From positions 48,880,372 through 48,944,371 of the forward strand of contig CM034240.1 in NCBI GenBank assembly GCA_019916065.1: a stretch of DNA of 64,000 nt. Reading direction: 5' to 3'. The notes beneath the pieces were generated by a model. That model was not told the origin of the DNA and ran no database searches. It saw only the letters and a program-made list of their open reading frames with translations. Position numbers and translations under genes: made by a program. Position 1 is the first letter of the stretch; every line of letters begins with the position of its first letter. This document shows, in pieces, positions 1-9,884 of this stretch. The DNA is from Vitellaria paradoxa (taxonomy: Eukaryota; Streptophyta; Magnoliopsida; Ericales; Sapotaceae).

Positions 1-2408
1 TTGGGAGTATAATAGCCTCTTGATTTGATTTCTATGCAACCAAACAAGCAAAGAAGTTCTGGGCCAGCCGTACTCGTGCAGATAAGGATCATCTCGATCA
101 AGTATTCAAATTCCTCGGGGGCCCAGATCTTTACCCCTTCGCCAGATCGGTTCCGATTTTGTTCGGCTTCAGACTATCTCACCAAAGTTTTATCACCCCT
201 CCTCAAGGTTTTGCCACTACAGAAGCGATCAGGCGGCTCCAGTGGTGGTTTAAGGCCACTGCCGAAGAAAAAGAAACTTTTACGCGCTCAAGCATCCAGA
301 GTGGGTTCGACCTCCACCATTTGTCCTACCTCTAGTGGCCTAGACAATTTCTGCTCCAGAAGCAACAATCCCTGGTCCTACCAAACAACCGAGAAGGCAG
401 AGACTGGTCTTGTCAGACGAGGAGGAGGAAGAAGAAGAATTGCAGCGTCCTTCAGCCCCTGAATACTCCTCAGAATTCGGGGAGGAAGAAGGAGAAGAGG
501 AAGTTTCGAGGCTCTCTCTAGTTTTTGAGCTTTTTCTGGGGAAAAAGAAAAATTTAGCCTTCCTGAGACCGCTGAGTTCATTCCCGAAGAGGAGACAACT
601 GCCATGGCTCCCAAGATTGATTATAAGAAACTTGCTCTGGAAAGAGCTAAGCAGCAGAAGGTTGAGGAGGCAAAGAAGAAGGCTGAGGAACAGAAGGCTA
701 CCGGTAAGAGAAAACTTGATGAGGGAAAGGCTTCTGCTTCTATCACCGCCGAACAAATCCTCAAGGTAAAAATTGAAAAGGGGAAGGAGCAGGAGGCTCT
801 TCGGCAAAAACCTTATAATCTCCCTTAGCAGAAGAAGGCTAGGACTTTGCATATAGGGGAGGTTCAAATCATCAAACCCCCAATGCTAACAAAGGAGACC
901 TCTAAGAAGGAGGCAGCTCTTTCCAAAGACACGCCACCTAAGGTTACTGAACCTACTTCCTCTCGACCAACTGGGCTCGTGCCCCTTGCAATCGAGTATC
1001 CGGCCAATCCGATTTGAGATTCTTCTATTTTCGTCCCGAAAATCCTCATTCCTAACATTGAGTTTCCTCAAGGCCGACCATTTACGATCTAAGACACAGC
1101 CTTTCACCATGCCGAGGAGTACCTTAGAGGAGTCCTCCCTCCTCGAGACGTCCAGGCCACGAGGAAGAACAAGCTGGAGGACATCTACAAGACACTAATG
1201 AAGAACGCCATCTCCGTAAGTATAACGATGTTTCCTTTAATTAATTTTAATCTTTTTTTTATGAACATTCCTTTGCCATCGAGCTCTCTGACTTTCTTCT
1301 TCATCACCAGACTTCTCTCTATACCATAGAGCTGATTGCTCGAAGCCCCTTGATGTCAAAGTTGAACAGGACAGGTCAAACATCAAAGATCTGAAAGCGG
1401 ATGTAAGGAGCTTAGAAAATGAGAAGAAAAATCTCCAATCCAACAATGATACTTTGGTAGAAGAGAGGAGCCGACTTTGGGATGAGAAAAAGGATCTCGA
1501 GCACCAACTCAACTCTGCCCTTGGCCATGTAGAAGCGAGCAAGGCTCGTGTGGAGTTCATGTATAAAATCTTGGCTAAGAAAGATGAGGAGTTGTTGGAA
1601 GCCGGGATCAAGCTGGCTTCTTCTAAGGCCGAGCAGGATAGGCTTTCCAGGGAGTTAGGGGATTCTAAAGCCGAGCACACCAGATTGAGGTAGGAACTTG
1701 ATGGCCTTCGAGCAGAACTTGGACTCAAGACTCAAGCTCTGGAAGAGAAAGAGATTGCCCTCCGAGGAGCTGAAGAGAAAGCAAAAGTTGAAGTTAAGGC
1801 TCAAATAAGTGACTGTGTGGAACAAATGAAGGATGCTCACAATGACTTCTTCCTTGAGGGTTGAGAGGCTGCCATGAAGAAGAACAATATTGATCACACC
1901 AACCCCATATATACAGAGGTCCCCTATCTAGATCCGCAACGTCCAGCTCCTTAGTTCCGCTTTGAACGCCCACCTCAGACTCCTTCCATCCAAACTATCG
2001 AAGAAAACATTGAGGAGGGAGAGGTTGAAGTGGAAAGTTTCCAGAAGGACACTACTTCCTAGGAACTTAAAGAAACTAGTCTAATTGTGAAGAGTGATCC
2101 TATTAAGGAGGGAGAGAAGTGAGCCCCTCAGCCCTTTTTATTTTTGCTTTTCATTCCGTTCACTTGTAAAAGCACAACGAACAATGTAATTTCTTTATCT
2201 TGAATGAGTGGAAGTATTCCAGTCTGTTCTGATCTTCACTCTACCTTGCTCCTTGTGATTTTGCTTTCTTTTTTTTTTTAGAACTGACGATGCCCTTATT
2301 GAAGAATATTTTGATTTGATTGCTGATGAAGTGATAGGAATGGCTGCCGAAGAATACCTTGAAGTATTCTCCCAAGAGATAGCAACGAATCCATACAACA
2401 AGTGCTGA
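1..2408 (+). pseudogene. Antisense extra gene of element 1: coiled-coil protein with two introns, 5' part off-window
   Basis: A plus-strand coding track runs against the direction of the retrotransposon and ends at TGA 2,406-2,408. Visible parts are an acidic Asp/Glu stretch (about 410-500), a Lys/Ala/Glu-rich helical segment (604-828), and a long heptad-like coiled coil (about 1,380-1,860). The last exon (2,282-2,408) carries the acidic motif EEYFDLIADE. Two canonical introns can be drawn. One runs 1,216-1,310 (donor GTAAGT, pyrimidine tract, CAG). The other runs 2,119-2,281 (GTGAGC to a T-rich tract and TAG) and joins the frame as GAG-AA|A-ACT-GAC. Stops at about 826, 1,015, 1,693 and 1,862 show decay. 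It resembles the 'putative gypsy type transposon' coiled-coil proteins annotated in many plants and the antisense ORFs of some Tat elements. The function is unknown and the N-terminus lies before base 1. Confidence 0.65.
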
Positions 2409-2886
2409 TCTCCTAACTTAGATCTGATAGTCCAATTTTTAGCGCACAGACTAATGTGTACTGTAACTTTACTCAAAAATTTGTAATAAAGGTCTACGAA
2501 TTAATCTTTGTACACACTCTGTTCTATTTATGCTTGCTTTGTTGTTCGTGTGTTTCATGTTTGTGTTCATGTAGGCGCTTTGAATGAACTTGGCCCAATA
2601 ATCAAACTTTAATCAAATTGTCATAAAACTTGACTGAAATGTTTTAAAGATCAAACCTTTCAAGGATAATAAATTTAAGTAATAAATTGCTATTCGTCAA
2701 GTAACCTGAAGTTTTTGATAGAGAGGAATAACTTTAATGAATCTTACATACCTCAATTAGTTCAGTTGTCTTCTAACTTACATATAGCAACAGAAGCTTC
2801 CGCTCTTTGACAAAATTTTACTTTTCATATCAATGCCGAGCTTCCTTGAAGTGATTCCTTGATTTTTGAGAGCTTTTGCTTCAATT
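2409..2886. other. Non-coding 3' internal region of element 1
   Basis: AT-rich sequence follows the stop of the antisense gene. No ORF, hairpin or repeat stood out. It probably holds the antisense gene's 3' untranslated region; TAATAAA-like signals at about 2,480-2,490 would suit polyadenylation. Confidence 0.4.
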
Positions 2887-3375
2887 GTACCAACGCTAGG
2901 CAAGTTGAGCATGGCTCCTTTTAAATAGGTTGAGGAATTGAATCTCGGCCAAAAGAGAGCACCTGGTCAATTAATAAACCAGGGTTAAACCAGCACCCAA
3001 AGGGTGCGGTTCCCTTTCTGTACCAACATTCGATAAGCCGAGCGTGGCTCCTTTCTGATAATCCTTTTCAATAAGCCGAGGAAGCGAATCTCAGCTTAAA
3101 AAGAGCACCTAGTCAGTCAATAAACCAGGGTTGAACCAGCACCTAAATGGTGCGATTCTCTTTCTGTACCAACTTTCAGCAAGCCGAGCATGGCTCATTT
3201 TTGATAATCTTTTTCAATAAGCCTAGGAACCGAATCTCAGCTTAAAGAGAGCACCTGGTCAGTTAATAAACCAGGGTTGAACCAACACCCAAAAGGTGCG
3301 ATTCCCTTTCTGTACCAACGTTCGGCGAGCCGAGCGTGGCTCCTTTCTGAACCAACACCCTAAGGTGGGTATGAC
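2887..3375. repeat. About 146-bp tandem repeats in the 3' region of element 1
   Basis: The marker GTACCAAC recurs at 2,887, 3,020, 3,166 and 3,312, giving periods of 133, 146 and 146 bp. Each unit holds the same ordered blocks: a GAGCACCTGGTC segment, AATAAACCAGGGTT, a GCACC-spacer-GGTGC hairpin, CCCTTTCTGTACCAAC, and AAGCCGAGC with TGGCTC. In the first full unit the hairpin is a perfect GCACCC-AAA-GGGTGC at 2,993-3,007. Tandem repeats between integrase and the 3' LTR are common in Tat-type elements and can seed satellite arrays. Confidence 0.85.
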
Positions 3376-3592
3376 ATCTTTCTGAAAAACACTAAACCAT
3401 TACAAGGTTTCAAAATCGCTTTTGCTTTTATTAGCTTACATGAACATATGCTTCAGTAAATGTACAACTCTCTCAATGATAATACAGCTTTAAATGGGCT
3501 ATGTTCCATGGCCTCTTAATTGGCTTTCCCTCCATGTTGTTCAATCTGTAAGCTCCGTTGCCGAGCACTTCTGAGACGATGAATGGTCCTTC

Positions 3593-4911
3593 TCAATTAG
3601 CTACAAGCTTTCCTTCTGTCGGGTTCTTCCTGGTGCCCATCAGCTTTCTCATCACATAATCTCCATCTTTGAATTCTCTATGTCTGACCATTTTATTAAA
3701 CTTTTTTCTTGTTTCTTGCTGGTAGTTGGCTAACCTCAACGCAGCAAGTTCCATTCTTTCATCGATCAAATCAAGGCTTATTGCCATTGCTTTATCATTC
3801 TCCCCGCAGTCAAAAGCTTGTGTTCTAATGCTCGGTGGCCCAACTTCCAATGGTATGATAGCTTCCATGCCATAGGCAAGATAGAAGGGAGACTCCCCAG
3901 TTGACCTCCTTGGAGTTGTCCGGTAAGTCAACAGCACCGATGGGAGCTCATCTACCCATTTTTCTTTTGCTACCTCCAATTTCTTCTTTATGCCGCTGAG
4001 GATGACTTTGTTTGTAGCTTCAGCTTGTTTGTTGCTCTGGGGATAAGCAGGTGTCGAGTAAATGTTTTTTATCCCGTACCTAGATCAGTATTCCCTAAAT
4101 TGAGCACTATCAAACTGTGTCCCATTATCGAAAATAAGTGTCCTAGGGATGCCATATCTTGTTATAATACTCTTCCATACAAATCTAATAGTATCGACAT
4201 CTTTTATGTGAGCCAATGGTTCTGCTTCAACCCACTTAGTAAAGTAGTCAGTGCCGACCACCAAAAATTTCCTGTTCCCCGTAGCGGTGGGTAGTGGTCC
4301 CACGATATCAAGTCCCCATTAAGCAAACGGCCAGGGACTAGTGAGCGAGCTAAGCTCTTGTGCTGGTTGATGAGGTATAGGGGCAAACTTCTGGCATTTC
4401 TTGCATTTACGTACATAAGTTGAGCATCCTTCCCCATCTTTGGCCACCAGTAACCTAAGGAAATAGCCCTGTGTGCCAATGACCTGCCCCCAATGTGTGC
4501 TCCACAAACTCTCTCGTGTAGTTCATAAAGAAAGTCTTGTACCTTATCAGGGTGTACACAAAGGAGATAGGGACCTGCGAAGGACTTCTTGTACAACTTG
4601 TGATCCGGAGAGAGCCAAAATCTGGTAGCCTTTATTCTGAGCTTCTTTGCTTCCATCTTGTCGTCTGGAAGGGTTCCATCCTTCAAATAGGAAATAATTG
4701 GATCCATCCAAGATAGAGCCATTCCGACGCACATTACGCCTCCATCTTTTGATATACTCGGCCTCTCCAGGATTTTCATGAAAACTTGATCTGTGAGCCT
4801 CAATCGTGGAGAAGCGGCCAGTGTTACAAGTGCATCTGCATGAGCATTATGATCCCTTCCAATTAATTCTACGCTGGTTTTATTAAAATCTTCCACCTTC
4901 CTTTTTGCTAA
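3593..4911 (-). pseudogene. Integrase domain of element 1, frameshifted
   Basis: The integrase is split over at least three frames. The end nearest RNase H (4,896 to about 4,204) holds the N-terminal zinc-binding region, with HERVCGAH followed in another frame by KCKKCQKFAP (about 4,390-4,420). The catalytic core follows, with GLDIVGPLPTATG and TDYFTKWVEAEPL (about 4,215-4,310) and IFDNGTQF (about 4,105). The third acidic residue should lie just before 3,979. The rest (3,979-3,593) contains the typical YRTTPRRSTGESPFYLAYG and a C-terminal DYVMRK stretch. Frame changes within the zinc finger and before 3,979 make it non-functional. In an active element it would insert the cDNA into chromosomes. 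Confidence 0.85.
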
Positions 4912-5367
4912 CTACAAATACTCTGCCATTTTTTCATTTCTGGCCACATATTCGCCCTTCAGTTGATTTGTGACCAACTGAGAGTCAGTCTTTATTACCA
5001 CATCTTTCGCCATCAACCGCCAAGCAATGTTGAGCCCTGCCAAAAGAGCTTCATACTCCGCCTCAGTATTAGTAGTTTCAAACTCAAGTTTTATTGCATA
5101 TTCGATATTAATCCCCTCTAGAGTTGTCAAAACAATACCCACACCAGCTCCCCTTTTTGAAGAAGATCCGTTGACCTCCAATTGCCAAGGTTGAGTGTTG
5201 TTGTTGTGTTCGGCAAAAGCCTCAAATTTAATCTCCACTTGCCATACTCCGTATATGACGTCCGGAACCGGAGTGGTAAACTCTGTGACAAAATCGGCTA
5301 GGACCTGCGCCTTTATTGCCGTTCTCGAAATAAATTTTATATCAAATGACCAAGGGAAACTGCCCAT
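4912..5367 (-). pseudogene. Second (archaeal-like) RNase H of element 1
   Basis: This 151-codon open frame begins with a linker ending in AQVLADFVTEF. It continues with the RNase H signatures LEVNGSSSKRGAGVGIVL, NTEAEYEALLAGL and VIKTDSQLVTNQL, which supply the Asp/Glu/Asp metal ligands apart from an Asp-to-Asn change in the first (VNGSSS where VDGSSS is usual). Having this domain between the ordinary RNase H and integrase is diagnostic of the Tat group. The Asn would weaken catalysis and fits a decaying copy. Confidence 0.85.
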
Positions 5368-5389
5368 TTGGCCATTCTTCCTGATATAT

Positions 5390-6930
5390 CGGCCATTTTC
5401 AACAGATGGCCAATCGGTTGGTCGGTTACCAGCTGGATAGTGTGTGCATGAAAGTAATAAGCCAGCTTCCTCGAAGCCATCACTAGTGCTAAGGTTAACT
5501 TTTCAGGGGAACATATCTGATCTCTGTCCCCTGCATGGTCTTGCTTACATAGTAGATGAGATACTGTTTTCCATCCTCTTCCCTCAGTAAAACGGCACTG
5601 ACGGCATGTCCTGAAACTGCCAAATACAGTTACAAAATGTCCCCCGACTATGGTGTTAAAAGTATTGGGATGGTTGTCAGGTGTTTTTTAAATTTGTCCA
5701 GTGTTTTATCTGCATCAGCATCCCATAACATTTTATTTGCACCTCTTAGTAATCTGAAGAATGGTCGGCACTTGTCAGATGATCTGCTAATGAACCGATT
5801 GAGCGCTGCCACTATTCCTGTAAGCTTTTGGACTTCTTTTTTGGTGCGCAGGGGAGAAACGGAATTGATGGCTTGTATTTGATAAGGGTCCGCTTCGATT
5901 CCCCTCCTGCTCACCAGGTGGCCCAAAAATTTACCTGAGCTGACACCAAAGGCACACTTGGCAGCATTTAGTTTCAACCCATACCTGTCGAGGGTGGAAA
6001 AAACATGCTGGAGATGTTGGAAATGGGTGTTCGCTCCTTACTTTTTACCACCATATCATCAATGTAGACTTCCATCGTCTGTGTGAGGTCCTTTTTAAAT
6101 ATTTTCGTGACTAATCGCTGATAGGTGGCTCCAGTATTCTTCAATCCAAATGGCATGACCCTGTAACAGTATATCCCTCGTGGGGTTATGAAAGAAGTCT
6201 TCTCCTCATCAGGGTCGTACATGGGGATCTGGTGGTATCTCCTATATGCGTCAAGGAAGGATATCCTGGAACATCCAACCGTTGAATCAACAAGCTGGTC
6301 GATCTTTGGCAGCGAAAATGGATCATTTGGACTGGCTTTATTCAGGTCTGTGTAGTCTACACAAACTCTCCACTTCCTGTTTTTCTTCTTGACCACGACT
6401 GTGTTGGCCAACCACTCCGGGTAAGAAATTTCCCTGATGGCCTCAACCTCCAACAGTCAACCGACCTCCTCTATGATAGCCTCTACATGCTGGAGAGCTG
6501 ATCTCCTCGTCTTTTGTATCACAGGTTTTGCCCTTAGATTCACATTTAGCTTATGAGTCATAATTTCGAGGGAAATACTTGGCATTTCATGTGGAGTCCA
6601 GGTGAATGTTTCAATGTTTTTCAAGAGCATCTCCGTCAATTCCAGCATCTCCGTCAATTCCAGCTTCTCTTCAGCGCTCAAATTTGAGCCAATCAGAAAG
6701 AACTTGTCATCCTCGACGAGACCAACTTGGTACTTCTCTAACCCTTCAACAGCTTTCTTCTGTGGATCACCGCCAATGTCATCAATCTTTGGGGTGTCCT
6801 CGGAGAGCTCAGTCAATTGAACTTGCTTGGGAATAGTCTTGGATTTGAGGGCTACAGTGAAGCACTTTTGGGAGATGTCTTGGTCCCCGAAGATCGCAAT
6901 CACTTCCCCACCATGTGGAAACTTCAGCAT
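5390..6930 (-). pseudogene. Reverse transcriptase and first RNase H of element 1
   Basis: The RT starts after a short linker. It carries the substrate-binding segment KWRVCVDYTDLNKA, the fingers/palm motif SFLDAYRRYHQIPM, FITPRGIYCYRVMPFGLKN, and the catalytic YIDDMVVKSK. The frame then breaks near 6,000 and continues in another frame with LNAAKCAFGV and GKFLGHLVSRRGIEADP (5,977-5,648). The tether/RNase H part (about 5,650-5,390) shows ARKLAYYF-like and SGRMAKWAV segments, also broken. The YIDD catalytic box itself is intact. The domain copies element RNA into cDNA; here the frameshift separates palm from thumb. Confidence 0.9.
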
Positions 6931-7358
6931 CTAATGATAGGTTGAAGGGATCGCCTTCAGGGCGTGAATCCACGACCTTCCTACTATAGCATTGTAGGAC
7001 GAAGGGGAATCCACCACAGTGAACTCAACCTCTTGTTCCACTGGGCCCACACGTACAGGAATAACAACCCTACGCAGAGGTCAGACAGGGGCAGAATTGA
7101 ATCTTATACGGGGCATTCTACCGGCTCCAAATCTTCTGTGGTCAATCCGAGCTTCTTAAACAAACTCAGGAACATGACCTCCATTGAGATTCCAGCGTCA
7201 ACCAAAATCCTCCTCACTTCGGAGTCGAACATGCCAAAAGTAATTACGAGGGCATCATTGTGCAGCATCTGAACACCAGAGTGCTCGTCTTCGCAAAAGG
7301 TGATTCTGTCTGCGGCTGCTTTTCTTAGGCACTTGCTCGGCTGGCCTGCGACACCCAA
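6931..7358 (-). pseudogene. Aspartic protease region of element 1
   Basis: The frame 7,358-7,104 contains DALVITFGMF and RRILVDAGIS, in the position of the D-T/S-G active site of retroviral-type proteases, followed by FLSLFKKLGLTTEDLEP. The active-site triplet reads Asp-Ala-Gly rather than Asp-Ser/Thr-Gly. The continuation toward RT is in another frame, with segments such as a Trp-Ile-His box near 6,965. The protein would cut the gag-pol polyprotein. The homologous region of element 2 (54,820-55,089) supports the assignment. Confidence 0.75.
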
Positions 7359-7370
7359 GATTTCTTGTCT

Positions 7371-9106
7371 TTATGAATCGGGGAAGCAGTTGATGACGCT
7401 TTGGGGCCGTTGCTCTATATGGATAACATAGATGACTACAGGCCTAAGAATATCTCTACGTGGCTTGGCTCTCGGCGGGGGCTGTACTTCCTCGGCATTC
7501 TCATCCCTGTGCCTTCTATGCTCTCTATCTTGTAGAACTACGTCTCTGGTCCTTGTCTCATCTATGAATTCTTTCAGATGACCCATCCGCACCAATTCTT
7601 CCAAGTGCTGCCGTACTGATCGGCAGAATCCAGTGCGGTGCCCCATATCTTGGTGGTAGGCACAATAATCCTTCGACTTCTCCTTTTCAAGGAAATTTAA
7701 TAACTTCCCTGGCCACCTAAAATACAATTTACTCTTAATCTGCGGGAGGATCCTGAAAATTGGCACCTTAAACACCGTATTGATTGCCTCAAAGACAGAT
7801 TTCTCCTCGTTGGGAAATCTGACACCTTTTCCCCTGTTTTTGTTTCCCCTTTGGCCCTGAAATTTTACTTCCTTTTGTTCGGTCGATCTAGTCTCATCCT
7901 CCACTTTGGCATACTTCTCGATCCGATACATGAGATCACACATATTTGCAGTGGACTTTTTGGTCAAAGACAGCCACAATCGATCTTCTTTCCGTAGCCC
8001 CAGTTTGAATGATGTGACTACTAGCTGCTCCAAGCATTCCTTTACTTCATTGTAGAGTTCTAAATATCGGCGGAAATAATCCCTAAGAGATTCTCTGGCT
8101 TTCCTTTTCATGATGAGGAGAACGTCAGCGGTCTTTGGCTGTTTCGTGTTGGCCAAAAATCAGGTGATGAATTCCTCAGCCAACTACTACCAGTTTCGGA
8201 TGCTTGGCGGAGGCAACTTGTGAAACCCCTGAAGTGCGGTATCCCCTAGACTAGAAAGGAACACCCTGCACATGAGGTGGTCATTAGCGCTTCATAATGT
8301 CATAGCTTGCATGTAATGACGATAATGGGCCAGAGGGTCTGCCTTCCCGTCATAGAGATTGAGCCTCGGAGTTTGAAACTTTTCTGGAGGCTCAGCTTCG
8401 CTAATTTCCTTAATAAACGGGGAAGTAGAGACCCTCCCTAAGGCTCTCCTTGCCATCATACGTGTGCTTTGACCTTAGGTCTCCCAATCTTCTGTATATA
8501 GCTGCTCCTCCAGCTTCGCCTTCCTTGCCTTACTGCGTCTTTCAAATGCTTCCTCTCCTTCAGAAGAATCATCATCATTTTCATGGCGCAACTTCCGAAT
8601 TAGGGACTTTTTTTTATGCGAGCCTTTCTCATGATATGTCTTAGGGGGGCATCAATGTCAGATTCCACACCACACTCTCCAATGGACCTAGAGGGGCGTA
8701 AACTTTTCTTGGCGGGAATGAATTCGCATCGTGAGCGGGAGCGCACTTCATCCTGCTCATGGGTGCCTCTTTCGTCTCGTTCAGTAGGGACCTCGTAGAG
8801 AGAATCGTAGCTTTCGTCTGACTCTGAATCAGAGTCGCCAGAATCTACCTCATCTCGCATAACAGGCTTCCCATTTTCCTTGCTCAATTCTAAGAGAATC
8901 TCCTCCAATTCAGCCTCCTTCTCGCTAGCTCTGGCCAATAACTCATCCCGCCATTTTAAAGCCTTTGGATCCTCCGAATTCTTTCTTCTTGCGTGGTCTA
9001 AACCCGGAGTTTGGATGACCAATGCACTTCCCTTGGTTTTGGCTGGAGTGGAATCATTCCCCACTCGTGGAGAATGCGGCGGAGTGGTGTTACCTCCTAA
9101 AGTCAT
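7371..9106 (-). pseudogene. Gag region of element 1
   Basis: The start ATG is at 9,106, about 80 nt after the primer-binding site. The N-terminal part (9,106-8,600) is hydrophilic, with a Glu-rich helix and an Asp/Ser-rich stretch. A frame break near 8,600 leads into the capsid-like part, which continues to 7,371 with FLANTKQPKTADVLLIMK and ESLRDYFRRYLELYNEVKEC (Retrotrans_gag-like). It ends with a Cys/His segment CAYHQDMGHRTGFC that may bind RNA. Stops near 8,160-8,190 and 8,475 interrupt it. The same blocks recur in element 2 at 53,040-54,450. Confidence 0.85.
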
Positions 9107-9185
9107 AGTTCAAATAATTGCTGGAAAATCGAATTAAAAGAAAATGAAGAAGAGTGCTAGGGATCAACAAAAAAGGGCTAAACAA

Positions 9186-9206
9186 CGAGCCTCACGGTGG
9201 GCGCCA
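9186..9206 (-). promoter_or_regulatory. Primer-binding site of element 1
   Basis: Two bases after the LTR end (minus strand ...CCGAACA-TT) comes TGGCGCCCACCGTGAGGCTC. A TGG start and this position fit priming by a tRNA 3' CCA end. The cognate tRNA was not identified. The element 2 counterpart at 52,795-52,814 reads TGATGCCCACTGTGAGGCTC. Confidence 0.8.
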
Positions 9207-9208
9207 AA

Positions 9209-9884
9209 TGTTCGGCTGTAAATTTTACCGCCAGAACTGCTGACCACACCAACTGGAAATTTGCCCGTGATCCTGCCAAACAAAGACAAGAGAAATGTTA
9301 CGGCCGAAGAGGGTTATGGCCGAAGAGGGGGTCTCTGGCCGGAAACTTTTCGATGCTTAAGTCAGCCAATCGCCTTTGGGAGAGAACTTTTGCAGAAAAA
9401 ATGAATAATCAGATAAGTTGGCAATAGTCAGCTTACCTTATTGTCGAGTCAGATCTCTTATTTATAGTAATGTAAAGTAATAAATAAAATAATACCTGGG
9501 ATTTGATTGTATTCAGACCTCCAAGTACTTTCTCCCTTTCCTTGTTTTAAATGCCTTTCACTTCTCATTTAATATCCCATACCTTTCATTAAATGTTTCT
9601 GGTAGTTAAACACGGCGATATAGCCGGAATTCAATTGTCAAACTGTTTACCTGTCACATCTATCACCACCCGTAACGAGATGAACTAACTAAGTTTCCCT
9701 CAGAGTAATAAATTCATAGTTCTGTCATAATTGGGGTGCATTTATAGTTACAAGGCCATATTAATGTCGTAGGACCCTTGCCAAACATTTATTAGCCGCC
9801 AATCGAGGGGCCGAACAAACTTACTTTTGAGGTCCTCGGCTGACGTCACGTGGCAATACGTCTATCATCGATACTGGAAAGCCA
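9209..9884 (-). repeat. 5' LTR of element 1 (about 676 bp)
   Basis: On the minus strand it starts TGGCTTTCC at 9,884 and ends GCCGAACA at 9,209, next to the primer-binding site. It aligns with the LTR of element 2 (52,091-52,792) in several blocks: CACGTGACGTC near the start, a GATAGA-GATGTGACAG block, ATTAAATG-G-AAGTGAAAGGCATTTAA, a TATA box about 255 bp from the end, and GACTTAAG-ATCGA. The inner edge is firm. The outer edge rests on this alignment, because the partner LTR is off-window. Confidence 0.8.
9459..9466 (-). promoter_or_regulatory. TATA box of the element 1 LTR
   Basis: TATAAATA on the minus strand, in the context ACTATAAATAAGAG, lies 257 bp before the LTR end. Element 2 has the same TATAAATA at 52,538-52,545, 254 bp before its LTR end. 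The conserved spacing supports this as the core promoter that sets the U3/R boundary. Confidence 0.7.

Larger units (their letters stand above)
1..9884 (-). mobile_element. Ty3/gypsy LTR retrotransposon of the Tat type, partial and degraded (element 1)
   Basis: Read on the minus strand, the order is LTR (9,209-9,884), primer-binding site (9,206 down to 9,186), gag (9,106-7,371), protease (7,358-6,931), reverse transcriptase with RNase H (6,930 to about 5,390), a second archaeal-like RNase H (5,367-4,912) and integrase (4,911-3,593). Then come about 1 kb with tandem repeats and a gene on the opposite strand (1-2,408). RT before integrase marks Ty3/gypsy; a second RNase H before integrase and a long 3' internal region marks the Tat group. 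The second LTR is not in the window and must lie left of base 1, so target duplications cannot be checked. Frame breaks in every domain show this copy is not autonomous. Confidence is high for the family and moderate for the exact outer LTR edge. Confidence 0.9.

Noticed and set aside
340..867. Minus-strand Ser/Leu-rich ORFs
   Set aside because: They are complements of the acidic/coiled-coil coding track on the plus strand and have no recognisable protein features.
2887..3375. CRISPR-like array
   Set aside because: Units are contiguous 146-bp tandem repeats without variable spacers, in a plant retrotransposon.
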